From: Diaporthe sp. PMI_573
Lineage: Eukaryota; Ascomycota; Sordariomycetes; Diaporthales; Diaporthaceae
DNA: 64,000 bases
Assembly (NCBI GenBank): GCA_021399435.1
Contig: JAJTUP010000146.1
Coordinates: 1-64,000 of the forward strand
Direction: 5' to 3'
Below, in pieces: positions 34,068 through 44,836 of the stretch (the first letter of the stretch is position 1; each line of letters opens with the position of its first letter). Position numbers and translations under genes: made by a program. The notes under the pieces were generated by a model, which was given only the letters and a program-made list of their open reading frames with translations, ran no database searches and was not told the DNA's origin.

Positions 34068-35505
34068 TCATGCCTCGTGGCCGAGCAGGCTGTTCCTCAG
34101 TTTGTCCAAAGAACTGGTCAGCTCGGCCTCCAGATCCATCTCCCACACCCAGTCCATCCTCTTCAGTAGCGTCTCTCTGATTTTCTCCTTGTCAGTACCA
34201 AACTCGGGATGCTCAAGGTCATACAGTTGGCCCGTCTCTCTGGAGTCCTCCACCAGCCGCAGCGTCCTCTCCCGCCGCGTGGCGTCGAAAACTCTGAATG
34301 CCGCAGGAATCGCCCTGCCAGCGTCCGAGTTCTCGCCAGCGAGGGCCTCCGAGACAAGCTGTCCCATGAGCAGCGCGTCCTCGATAGCCATGCCTGCGCC
34401 TGACCCCTTGTGCGGCGTGGTTGCATGCGCAGCGTCGCCAAGGAGACACACCTGTCCGTGGTCAGATACGTAGGTTGGTGCCGGCGGGTGGTTGAAAAGC
34501 GCCCAGATGTCGTTCTTGCGCATCAGCGAGATGATCTTGGTGACGGTGGGCGACCAGCCTTCGAAATCGGCCTTCATTTGATCGCGGTTGGCTTCTACCA
34601 CCCAACGGTCGTCATGCCATTCTTTGGCAGAGGCAAATGCGACAACTGTAAGATTCCGCTTTAGTATACTTCTCAAAAGATGGCACCAGGAACCGGCTGC
34701 GCCCTCGCAGCGACTTACCATTCATCAGCTTGCCCTTCTCGATTGCGAACGTAAGGATGTGGCCGTGACGGCCCAGGTACATCTGAGCATTCTTGGCCAT
34801 TTCCTCGCCCAGCAGAGACACGGCCTCGTCCATGGGGATCAAGCCACGGTAGCAGAACTTGCCGCTGAATGTCGCGTTCGCGTTATCCGGCTCCGATGTC
34901 TCAGCCAACAAGGTCTTCCGGATGTTGGACTTGATGCCATCACACCCAATGACCGCGTCGTGGATCTCGTCGTCTCCTTCCTTGAAGTGCAGTGTCACTT
35001 TGCCGTTGGCGCTCTCGGTGTAATGAGTGACCCTCCGGCCGAACTCGGCGACACCCCCGGGGACGTGCTTGATCAGCTCGTCCAGAAAGTCACTCCTCTT
35101 GACGCCCCGCTGTCCCCCGGAGCACTTGACCGTGGCAATCAGCTCTCCGTTGGCGTCTTCGCCCTCCTCACCGCCGACCTTGTACCTGCCATCGACACTC
35201 TCGCCAAAGCGGAAGTCGAACCATACGTCCTGCTTGGACTCGAACTGATTCCTGGTTTGCGTCCTCTCGAACGCGGCATATACCTCTGGCCCGATAGCCT
35301 TCATCGCGCGGGAGGCATTGGGCCCAAAGGACACTCCAGCTCCGATTTCGGCGAATGCGTGAGCGGACTCATATATTGTCACCGTATACTTTGGTTGTGG
35401 CGATGATGGCGACTTGGAGCGGTTGATGAGATTAAGCGCGAGCGTCAGGCCTGCGATGCCACCGCCCACTATGGCGATGGACGGCACAGGCTTTGAAGGG
35501 GACAT
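34068..35505 (-). CDS. FAD-dependent monooxygenase, salicylate hydroxylase-like (454 aa, two exons)
   Basis: Group A flavoprotein monooxygenase, using NAD(P)H and O2 to hydroxylate an aromatic or polyketide substrate. Exons 35505-34719 and 34645-34068, joined in phase 1 (KGKLMN-V-VAFASAKEW). The N-terminal Rossmann loop is VGGGIAGLTLAL (about residues 11-22). The second FAD motif is VCLLGDAAHATTPHKGSGAG in exon 2, and a CRGLIPMDEAV-like segment lies between. Start chosen at ATG 35505, since the sequence before it in frame lacks an ATG directly upstream of the FAD fold. No targeting signal is seen. The family acts in aromatic catabolism and in secondary metabolism; the context does not decide between them. 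Confidence 0.88.
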
Positions 35506-37918
35506 GTTAACGCGTAATGTGACTGTGAGATAAACAGGCGTGGCGGGCTCGTCACAGGATTGTGTGGCTATCTCAGGTCTGGCAGCAGGGGCAAAGCAAA
35601 AAGGATGAGGGGACAAGTCGATGATGTTTAACTTGGAGGAAAAGAAGGTTTCTCTCCTCAGACCCCGAAAGTCAAGTAGCGTCTCCACTTCTAGCAGGGA
35701 CCGTTGGCACGGGGCAGCAGTGTTGATCCCCCTTTAGTCAACAAAGTGATGAGGTCTTCATGTGATATCCTCGATGCGAGTGGCTACGGCTTCTGGGTCG
35801 TGACGCTGTCGAGGGTCCAGGGATGAATGGATAAGGTTCAGGTATGAAATCCCCACTTCGGACCGTCGTGACTAGAATTCCAAGGTGAACCCCCGGGTTA
35901 TTTAAATGCCAGTGTCCCCGACTCGTTTTTGACGTCACCAGGACAAGATCAAATCCGGAGTGCAGCAGCGATCCGCTCGACAAAAGGCGGAGAGACGGCG
36001 CGCTTTACTGAAGCAATTTCGACTTCCGAGCGGCCTGCGATGCTGCTCGCTCACTTGCACCCGCCCGTACGCTGCGCCGGCAAGCATGCGGGTGCGGGTC
36101 CCGTTTTGCTATCAAATCCAGCAATGGAACCGGTGTGATTGGCGGCCCGTTAATTATATCGCCGAGGTACACGCATAAGCACAGGCCCGAACTCGGGAGA
36201 GGGAAACGAGCAGGTATGCTGTCTTCCGCACTCTGTCCGACACGGTAGACTGAACGGGAGCTCAAGGAAAGTCTAAGGTGACAATGTCCCGCAGCTAATT
36301 AGCTCGGCAAGTCCGGCCGGTCCGCCATCTGTGCGTAAGATATGCATAAAGGTCCCTGATGCCCAGCCGGTGTCGGCAAATGCACCCGGAAAGGGACACA
36401 AGTTGACCCGACAATTGCTGTTAAACAAAGCACATTACGAACGGGAAGTTGGATAGTGTCTGTACAAATGCTAAGCGGTGGACAATTTCATCCCAGACAA
36501 TAAAGTTCTATATTGCGCGAATTTCAACACACGTGTACGGGCCTTTTCCCCGTCGATGTCCTTGTCGCAATGCACTCGACACAGGAAACCCTACGCGTGG
36601 AAAAGCCTCCGCTTGGTGAACCTCCTCAGACAACATTCCAGTTCTTCACATCAGTATTAGTAGTCTATCACTTTAGACGATGTTATTAGCAAGTTTCTGG
36701 TAATTTGACTGGGCCGAAGCTGAAATGCTGCTCGTGTATTCCTCCGCGTTCGGTCAGAAGTGTTCAGAAAGACGAGAGACTCGCCAGGGAGGGATTTATC
36801 TAACGATAATGTCCAGTTGCCTGAAATGTCAAATGAGAATATTAGCACTCCGAGCCTATTCTCAACCCAGCAAGTCAAGGTTAGTGAAGGATGAATAATC
36901 CAAACCCCTTCGCTGAACGCTTCCCTCGCCCACCTGCCTTCCCCCCCCCCCCGCCGGCGGGGTTTTTGTCCTAGTCGTGTTTTCCACTTTCTCTTCGCTA
37001 TTTCGTTCATAAGCTTCCTCGACTGTCGTAGGCGATCAATTTCCGATTTTGGCCTATTAAAAGTGACAATCTAAGGGATTCTTGAGACCTATGTTCCGAA
37101 GACAGTGATGAAAGCATTCGTGCGTGTCTCGAGGGGCAATTTGCCCGTGGATGTGCGCTAAGTGGTTTCGCTTTTAAATCCGCCCACATACCCTTATAGA
37201 GCCATAGGCGGTCCCTTCACACGGTAGGAAGTGTGCTAAGCATTGCAGAACGTCCGCTTACTCGTCGCCAGTCAATGATGCCCTTTGTTCGTGGTTCATA
37301 TATGGTAGTGGTGGTAGTAGCTAATGAAGATCAGTCTCCCTTGATTTTGCGAATAATTGTCTGCTTAATATAACCAGGAGTTGACTTTAGCATCTCGGAG
37401 ATCTGGGAGGCTATATTCAACGCTATGTTTTTCGCCTTGAGACTGGCATGTGGCTGTGTGGTAGATAGGCACGCTAGGAATCAATCAGGTCCGCCGGCTC
37501 AATCTTCCTGGCCATAATTGGATTGGCCTGGTAGTGAAGCCGACATATCTAACGACTGCTTCCAGATCGAGAGCATGATCGACTGCAGCATGGGTCCCAA
37601 ATCATCCAGGAATTCGACAAGTTCACAAACGTTACTTCATTATTTTGCCAATCTGCAACAGCTAAAAGTAGAGATGTGTCCAAGCTTAAGACGCATGTGC
37701 GATTTACAATTTGGTATCATGCAATCTATAGAGGTGCCATGTTGATGTCTACCCGTTCCATAATATCAGTGTCCGAAGTCCCAGAACTCCATGCTCCTTG
37801 AACCGTGTTAGGACGATCAATCCCTGAGGCGCCGAGATCATAATTCGGCTCGTACAGTGCCCTCCTGGCACCCGAAGCCTCCCGTTTGTTGATGTGTGGA
37901 TACCTGGCTCTCGCAGGC
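35506..37918. other. Long intergenic region, no gene seen
   Basis: About 2.4 kb without a convincing frame on either strand. A C run lies near 36943-36953. It holds the promoter of the FAD monooxygenase and the 3' end of the GH32 gene. Confidence 0.55.
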
Positions 37919-39796
37919 TCATACAGCCGCAGACAATCCGTCCCAGACAATAGCCTCTTCCAGCACGACATCAGCTCCATCAGCGAAGAACTCCAACCCG
38001 CTGCACCTAGCATCCTCGAGGTAGACCCTCGTGGTTATAACGACCCTGTTGTTGACAAACACCTCGAGCACGCTGCCGTCATAGAAGATATTCACCACCA
38101 GCCTCTCCTCGACCTCGGCACCGGTCTGCACATCGCGCGTAGTGAAGAGGGTAAAGGGCGCCGTCTCGGTCTGCAGCTTCGTGTCTTCCCTTTCACCCTT
38201 GAAGGACGGTGGGGCGTAGAAGTCCGGGCGCTCAATGACAAATGTCTCGTCGGCTGGCGTGAAGTACAGCTTGGTCGGCTGAGAGGTACCGGCATGATGG
38301 ATGGCCAGGCCGGTGTGCTCGCTAGACGAAACCGACGAGAACGAGGCATGTGCCTCCCACTGCGCTGTCTGTAGGGCCAGGAAGTTCTGCGCTGTCCGGG
38401 CCTTGGTGTTGAGTACGCCAGACTGTGCAGTCCGTTTTGCCGCACCGTTGCGCAGCCTCTGCAGCCGCGACTCAGGTGCGATTCCGAGGGTCTGCACGGT
38501 GAAGAGACCGTCCTGTCCAGGGGCTGGCGTCGCTTTGACGTTGGTGATACTCTTTAGGTCAGACCTGGTCGCCCGAACCACGTTATCGATGGCGGTCAGG
38601 GAGACGACCCTGGGGAGTGAGAGACATCCGCTCCAGCCCTGGTTCGCCTGCATTTCAACGGGTATGTCGTCCTCTGTTACCCAGCCAATAATGATCTGCT
38701 GCTGCGTCACCGGGTCAAAGAAGCCGTTGGCTGCGTAGTAGAGTCCGTGGTCAAAGGCCCCTCCGTACGAAAACTCGGTCAAGGCACCATGCTCAGATTC
38801 GTCCTGTGCAGGATCAATTCCGATCCATAATTGCGCCCGTGGACATCTCTTGGTGCCGGGAACGACGCCGCTACCGCCGTGTGGAGTCTGACAGCCCTCG
38901 GCGCCGAACACGAGGAAGTCCTGGCTGTGTTTGCTGCCCGGAGAGCTCAGGGACAGGAAATTTGTCACTTCCCAGTTCACGCCCAGGTCGCCTGTCCAGC
39001 GCGAAGGTGCAAAGTTGAGGCCCGGCGTTGTAAGCGGGGAGATATAGGTCCATTTGGTCAGATCAGAGGGGTCGACCTTGTAGAGGAATGTAGCAGGAGT
39101 CTCGTGGCGGATGCCTCCCGAGATGATACCAAAGAGTGGTGGTTCCTGTTCCTCTGTCACGTTGGTTCCGTTCTGATGAGGCTTTCGCCTGGCCAGAAGT
39201 TCCCTCACTCCAGGCCAGGTCGCGACGTAAGGGTCCCGCCACCCTGTGATTGCAATGTCTTCTGGTGGGCCGGGCAGAATGGGATTAGAGGCATGTTTTA
39301 CCCACGTGTGGCCGCCATCCTTGCTTGTTGCCAGGCTCAGGGTCTCGCAGCCGCGGTGGTACTCTTTGGTGTAGTGTATCGGCAATCTTGAGACGCTCGT
39401 GTAGATGAAACTGACCTCACCCACGCCGTCAGCGCCGGCCTTGTGCTTTCCGTCCACGCCTGTTGGTCTCCAACAGCCCGTGAACACGCCCTCGGAATCG
39501 TAGGGGGCGTCTCTCTCCAGACTTGGGGCCTCAAGAACCTCCCATGATACCAGGTCAGACGAGAATGCCTTGCCCCAGACAATATCACCCCATTCGGCTC
39601 CGTTTGGGTTCCATTGGAAACCAACGTGATATGTGTTTGTTGACGGAACGTAGCCTGGGGCACAGGGGTCATTCATCCATCCCCTTGATGCGATGAGGTG
39701 ATATGATGGGCGCCAGCGCGCGTAGTCTTTGGAGGATACCTTTGGGCCATTTACAAAGCCAGGCTCCCGCTCGTGTGGTGGCGTGACTGAACCCAT
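37919..39796 (-). CDS. Glycoside hydrolase family 32 beta-fructosidase/fructosyltransferase, no signal peptide (625 aa)
   Basis: Hydrolyses or transfers fructosyl units of sucrose or fructans. Start chosen at ATG 39796 (MGSVTPPHERE); the frame runs on upstream but without an ATG. Residues: WMNDPCAPGY with the nucleophile Asp near residue 41, WRDPYV carrying the transition-state Asp, and NWEVTNFLSL at the place of the acid/base Glu (the usual EC is EV here). A C-terminal beta-sandwich follows (FYDGSVLEVFVNNRVVITTR). It lacks a secretion signal, which fits the known intracellular GH32 type of fungi that act on imported sucrose or inulo-sugars. The adjacent Zn2Cys6 factor and MFS sugar transporter support such a role. 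Confidence 0.88.
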   Translation of the reverse strand: MGSVTPPHEREPGFVNGPKVSSKDYARWRPSYHLIASRGWMNDPCAPGYVPSTNTYHVGFQWNPNGAEWGDIVWGKAFSSDLVSWEVLEAPSLERDAPYDSEGVFTGCWRPTGVDGKHKAGADGVGEVSFIYTSVSRLPIHYTKEYHRGCETLSLATSKDGGHTWVKHASNPILPGPPEDIAITGWRDPYVATWPGVRELLARRKPHQNGTNVTEEQEPPLFGIISGGIRHETPATFLYKVDPSDLTKWTYISPLTTPGLNFAPSRWTGDLGVNWEVTNFLSLSSPGSKHSQDFLVFGAEGCQTPHGGSGVVPGTKRCPRAQLWIGIDPAQDESEHGALTEFSYGGAFDHGLYYAANGFFDPVTQQQIIIGWVTEDDIPVEMQANQGWSGCLSLPRVVSLTAIDNVVRATRSDLKSITNVKATPAPGQDGLFTVQTLGIAPESRLQRLRNGAAKRTAQSGVLNTKARTAQNFLALQTAQWEAHASFSSVSSSEHTGLAIHHAGTSQPTKLYFTPADETFVIERPDFYAPPSFKGEREDTKLQTETAPFTLFTTRDVQTGAEVEERLVVNIFYDGSVLEVFVNNRVVITTRVYLEDARCSGLEFFADGADVVLEEAIVWDGLSAAV

Positions 39797-40931
39797 GACG
39801 AGTGCTTGCGTGAGTGTGGGTTTGTGTTTGTCTAAGACGTGACCGAGCAGCTGAGGGAGGCTAATTTGAGCGTACGAGAGCCCGGTTGATTCGATGTGAT
39901 ATATGCCTGTGGCGGATGATGCTGAATAAACCAACAGACGGGCAAGGCGGGTGTAAAGAATCCAGAATAGGTAAAGTCGGAACACAAGGCAAGGTAGACT
40001 GGGCTTACGGTGGTAGAAGTAAAGGGAAGGGAGCTTGCGGGTCCTTAGCGGCCGGTGCTGGATTCTCCACCGCCTGGCTTGCACCGTCGGGAGAATGCCG
40101 TCGGGGGCGAAACACCGAGAAATATCCCCCGGGCAAAGCCTCCTGGCCCGCGGTGCCGATCGACAAGTCTAGGTACCGAGTGGCAGCGTGACACCATCAC
40201 ACCCTATATGCTGTGACGGTCTGCCAGGGAACGGTTTGCGCCCGAAATAGACCCTGTGTGTGCTATAGTAGAGTGCTGACTCGGATATCGTTTGAGCCTG
40301 CAAAGTCGGTCATATCGGCCGCGGATCCCCCTGACTTGGACAAAGTTATTTCGCGTTCAACTTGTTGAGCATGACCTGTCTCTTTGGTCGCCACATTCTA
40401 TTCTAATTCATCAGGAGGAGTTCCTCCCAGCTCACATCTCTGTGGTTCCCTGCCCAAGAGGTCGTGCCTTGAGATGAGCAGAGTCGGGGAGAAAAAGCAA
40501 ACTAACTAGTAGACTAGTCACGAGGCAATGCCAAGGAGGTTTCTCCGAAGATTTGCCTGTGTTTCTCCCAGTCCTCCCCGCCGTAGGATCCGCATGATAA
40601 TGAATGTCCGGAGTCGAACGTTCTTCAAGTCTCGGGACCAGGTCTCCCCACGCCCTCTTGGCCCTCTCCGCCTCTCTCCGCAAGATCGGCAGACACTACG
40701 ATCCGGAGGGTTACTCTCGCCCTGGTCGACGAGGGGGCCGAGACTCGTGGCAGCGTGGCCGGGACCCACAGGCTCGTCATCACTAGAGCAAGATCAAGAC
40801 GAGGATTGAGACAATTTTTGAGCTAGCACGCGTGCCGGATGTACTGTGTCATAGAGTTTGCCCCTCGCATTCTCGTCCAACTGGTCAAGCAGGTATATAC
40901 ATCCGGAAAATGGCCGCTTCCAGGGCCACCC
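39797..40931. other. Promoter region of the GH32 gene and 3' end of the regulator gene
   Basis: No gene recognised in about 1.1 kb. Confidence 0.55.
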
Positions 40932-43821
40932 TTATTCCAGGACCAGGCCCAGCTCCTGGCCTACCAGCGCGTTGTACTTGGTCAGGAAAACATGCTCCCC
41001 CGCCCGTATGGTCTTGAATAGCTCCAAGTAGCCCTTGAGCAGCGGCTTGCGGTGGTGAATGTTGTGTGCAAGGTGCGACTGCGGGCCGCCTGGGTTCCCA
41101 CGGACATCGGTGCCGCCCTGCCCGTCCTCTGCTGCCTCCCAGTACTGGATCGCGGCGATGGCACTCTCCACGATGGTGTAGAGCTTCTCGATCATGCCGA
41201 TGCCGTGCACCTCAATGCTCGCCAGCGGCGTCGTCTGGCATATCCTCAGGGTGTTCTCGGCTATCGCCACCGCGTTATAGATGGAGAGTGCTGCGTGGCC
41301 CGACTGGGGGACGAGCAGCTTATGTGAAAGACACAAGTGCCAGAGGCGGTTGAGCAGCCACTGCTGATTGACCAATATGTCAGCCTGCTGGGACGAAGTG
41401 GCAGCTGCCCCAGAGAGCCACGACGGGACGGGAGGCGGTGGTCGCTCATCCGCCCCCGCCGCTGTCGACGAGGTCTTGCCCTCGAGGTTGTGGCGGTTGA
41501 TCTGGTCGTAAATCATGGCGGCGGTCCGCTCATTCAGAAAGCGGCAGCCGCCCAGGTCGCTCTTACAATGGCCGTTCCAGCAGCGTAGGAAATCCTCGTT
41601 TATCGGATCGAAGAGGCTCATGAGCAGTAGAAGCCCCAGCATGCCAGCTGCCTCGGCGTCGTCCTGGATGACGATGCCGGAAGAGTCAGCGCTGTCGGCC
41701 ACGCCTGATATGGACTCGAGCAGGGAGTGCGTCAAGGCGCTGGGCTCGCCCACGAAGCCGACAGAATGGTGGCGCTGCAGGCCGTATGCCCTGTACTAGT
41801 TGTTAAAGCCATTGTCTCCCGACGGGGACATATTGTGCGTATTCGCGCGTGTGCGTTGATGCCTACCTTTCCGTCACGGACAACAGGTAGTACACCCGCA
41901 GCCGCTGTTGTTTCTGCTCGGGCGAGCAGTTCAGGTAACAGTCGAACTTGTCGAGCCCGAAGATGCAGCCCAGCTCCACGGCCTCGCGCATCCTCAGCCA
42001 GGCGGCGTTGTGCTGGCCTTTCTGAAACAGGCAGGCGAAGAGGAAGACGGAGGTGAAGATCATGTCCATGGTCGGGGACTGGCCGAAGTCGACGACGGTG
42101 CGCATGCGCACGGCCTCCATGAGCAGGAGGTCGACCATCTGCTGGCGCGACGAGGACGACGTGGAGCGCTGCTCGCTGACGCGGACGGGCTGGATGAGGC
42201 CGAAGGCGGAGAGGGAGAGCAGCATGGCGCCAAAGTCCGGGTTGGTGCGGTGCTCCTGAGCCAGGAGGCGAGCGAAGACGGAGGAGCGCTTGAGGATGGG
42301 CAGGGTCGGGTACAGGCGCTCAAAGTAGATGTCGAGCCAGCGGATGAGGTTCTCGTCGGTGATGACGGCCGGCCAGCCGCTGGTGGGCACGGCAAGGACA
42401 TTGCTGCTGCTGGCCGGGGAGGCGTGCTGAGGGATCGGGGGGTGGCCGGGGACGTCAGCGAGGGAGTGGTTGTTGTACTGGGACTGGCGCAGGGAGAAGA
42501 CGAGGTCGTCAAAGGTGTTGGAGGCGGCGCTCCCGGCGCGGCCGTCCGGGGAACCAGAGGCTGTCGGACCGGCGAGCGAGGCGGAGGCGGGCCCGAAGGA
42601 GGCAAGCATGCCGTCCCATGACGGGTTCAGCCCTGAGACCTGGTCGGCAGCACCTGGCAGGCCGGAGGAATCAGCGCCAAACATGAACTGGTCTTGCTGC
42701 TGCTGCTGATGCTGCTGCTGCTGCTGGAGGTTCTGCTGGGGCATGCCATGGGAGTTTCCGGGGCTTGCATCGGCGGCATCATGGTTGGAGGCGGAGAGGA
42801 CAGGGGCCGAGGGCGAGAAGGAAGAGGCCACGGAGGTTGACTCGGCGTTTCGGATTCGCTTCTGCTCGCGCTCCCGGATCTCATTGAGACGGCTGAGAGC
42901 ACGACAAAGAATATGATGAGTGCCAAAACGAGACAGTTGCATGTAGATGAATAGATGAATACAGATGAATAAACAAACGGAACGAGAGATGGACCAGACA
43001 GGATGAAGAGGTTGTAAACCAGGGCAGGGACGGAGGAATATTGGGAAAGGGGATGTGAAGGAGGAGAGCAGATAGACGTGACGATGGTCTGTACGGTATA
43101 AGACGCTTCGTCGTGCTTCTTCTCGCCTTCTCTCTGTCTCTCTCACTTTTCTCGCGGGGCTATGAACATGGCTTACCGTCCAGCAGGGCCTCTCTTGCGA
43201 TGGGGGGTGGCATAGGTGCACTCGAAGCCTCGCGAGGCACAATTGGTGCACGGGTTGGTCAGGTCACACTACTGAAACTGTCAACATACATCATACATTG
43301 GCACAGCACAGCACAGCACAGCACAGCACAGCACAGCGCAACCCAGTGTCTAGGCCAGGATCGTGTCGCGTACACCCCGTGCATGTACCGGGGGGATGGA
43401 TCTACGCGCCGCCAACCATTGGCCACGAGCAGGTTGCAGTACGATGTGCGCGTTTATATGTGTATATATGTGGTACATATATAATATATACACTGTGGCA
43501 TACACACATTTAACATGTATGTGTTTGTGTGTGTGTGCGTGCGTGCGTGCGTGCGTGCGTGTGTATGTGCCTATGATAGCAACTGGGTCGTACCTTTGTC
43601 TTCCGCAGCCGGCAGTTGTCACAGGCCTTCTTGACAGTCTGCTGCTGCTGCGGCTGCTGTTGACCCTGCTGAGCCTGACCTTGATTTTGATGGTCATGTT
43701 GCTGCTGATGCTGATGCTGATGATGTTGAAGCTGCTGCTGTTGTGGTGGTAGCGCCGGCCTGGCTTCGGAGGTGGTCGGCCGTTGTGGGGATAAAGACGG
43801 GGACGGGGATGAGTTTGCCAT
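40932..43821 (-). CDS. Zn2Cys6 transcription factor with fungal-specific TF domain (734 aa, four exons)
   Basis: Nuclear DNA-binding regulator. Exons 43821-43594, 43268-43177, 42892-41867 and 41790-40932; total length closes in frame. Joining exons 1 and 2 builds a perfect cluster, C-x2-C-x6-C-x5-C-x2-C-x6-C (ACDNCRLRKTK then CDLTNPCTNCASRGFEC), with the intron between the second and third cysteines. Gln/His-rich tracts precede it, and further poly-Gln lies near residue 140. The fungal-specific TF region has LIRWLDIYFERLYPTLPIL and continues to the C-terminus. Introns 1 (325 nt) and 2 (284 nt) are long, and intron 1 is filled with microsatellites. It is divergent from the sugar transporter and next to GH32, so control of both is likely. 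Relation to InuR-, MalR- or AmyR-type regulators is possible but not shown. Confidence 0.88.
43301..43335 (+). repeat. (GCACA)7 microsatellite in regulator intron 1
   Basis: Seven uninterrupted 5-bp units, inside the first intron of the Zn2Cys6 gene. Confidence 0.9.
43519..43567 (+). repeat. GT/GCGT microsatellite in regulator intron 1
   Basis: Alternating GT units pass into seven or so GCGT units, 25 bases from the 5' splice site of the same intron. Confidence 0.9.
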
Positions 43822-44836
43822 TCATACCTCAGTCGCACACATCAGACCGGAGAGTCTGATTGGGATTTGGGATCGGGGATCTGGATCTGGGCTTCGGATC
43901 AATGGGGAGGAGGGTCGTGGAGAATTCGTGTCTCGGCTGCTGTCAGTTGTCATGTCACAGCTGGTCCTGGGCCCGGCCCATGACGCCCAAGTCCCCAGCC
44001 CAAAGCCAAGACCAGGCCCCAGCTGAACAAAGCATGTGCCAGGGCCGCCACTGGCCGGAGCAGCCGACTAGACTCTTCTCAGCCCCGGCCGGAGAAACTA
44101 TGGCTCCATGCCTGCCTGCTTCCGAGATTGTCCCTCGGTTTCCCCTTTGGGCTGCTGTTTCATGCTGCCCTGCGCCAAATGCACTCCCCACAAATGCACT
44201 CGAGAGCTTCCTTTTCCCTGGAATTTCTGGGGCCCCGCACGTGCGAAGCTGAATCGTGCATGCCCGTTGCCTGTTCTCTTGCTGAGCTGCAGTGTTGGTT
44301 TTGTTCTGGCTACTCAGCTGTTGCTGCTATTGTTATCCTGCGTGAGGGTCTACCAGACTATCTATCCAGCCTAACGTGGTGCGGCCAGCCTCACCCGTTC
44401 CCCCCTGGCCACCCCCCCCCTGACTGCCCAGTGCTCGGCCCATTCCAGCAGTAAACGTAGGGCTGTATGTCCGGAGACACTGACTACATAGTACATACAT
44501 ACTGTACCGTGCCGGGCTCAGAGGCTCAGACTCGACTAATAACACGTACATGGTGAACATGTTCATCGTCTGATCCTGTCCCTCGACTCGTGGGCTTTGG
44601 TTCATATGCGTATATATAAACATTCCCATCGCCGCCTCACTACCCCGGATTTTGGCTCTGCAAGTGCTCAGACCTCATCTCATCAAGCACGGGCTCTTTT
44701 TTCCCTCTCACCCTCTCTTTCTCTGTTTTCTGTCCGTCTTGTGAACTCTATTTCAGCTCGTCTCACAACATCTTGTCCTCTTCACTCTTCCACCTCGACT
44801 ACAGCCCGGCAAAAGTCCTTTGCCTGACCTGTCACC
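43822..44836. other. Divergent promoter of the regulator and sugar transporter genes
   Basis: About 1 kb with no gene. C runs lie near 44400-44420, and a pyrimidine-rich stretch lies before the transporter start. Confidence 0.6.
44611..44620 (+). promoter_or_regulatory. TATA-like box of the sugar transporter gene
   Basis: TATATATAAA lies about 220 bases before the start codon and is followed by a long CT-rich tract (44697-44745), a pairing typical of fungal core promoters around the start of transcription. Confidence 0.4.

Noticed and set aside
39797..40084. Hydrophobic segment in frame upstream of the GH32 start as a signal anchor
   Set aside because: There is no ATG in this stretch and it carries many Arg/His residues. 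The first ATG gives a normal GH32 N-terminus.
43301..43335. CRISPR-like or satellite array
   Set aside because: Units are 5 bp with no spacers; it is a simple microsatellite in a fungal intron.
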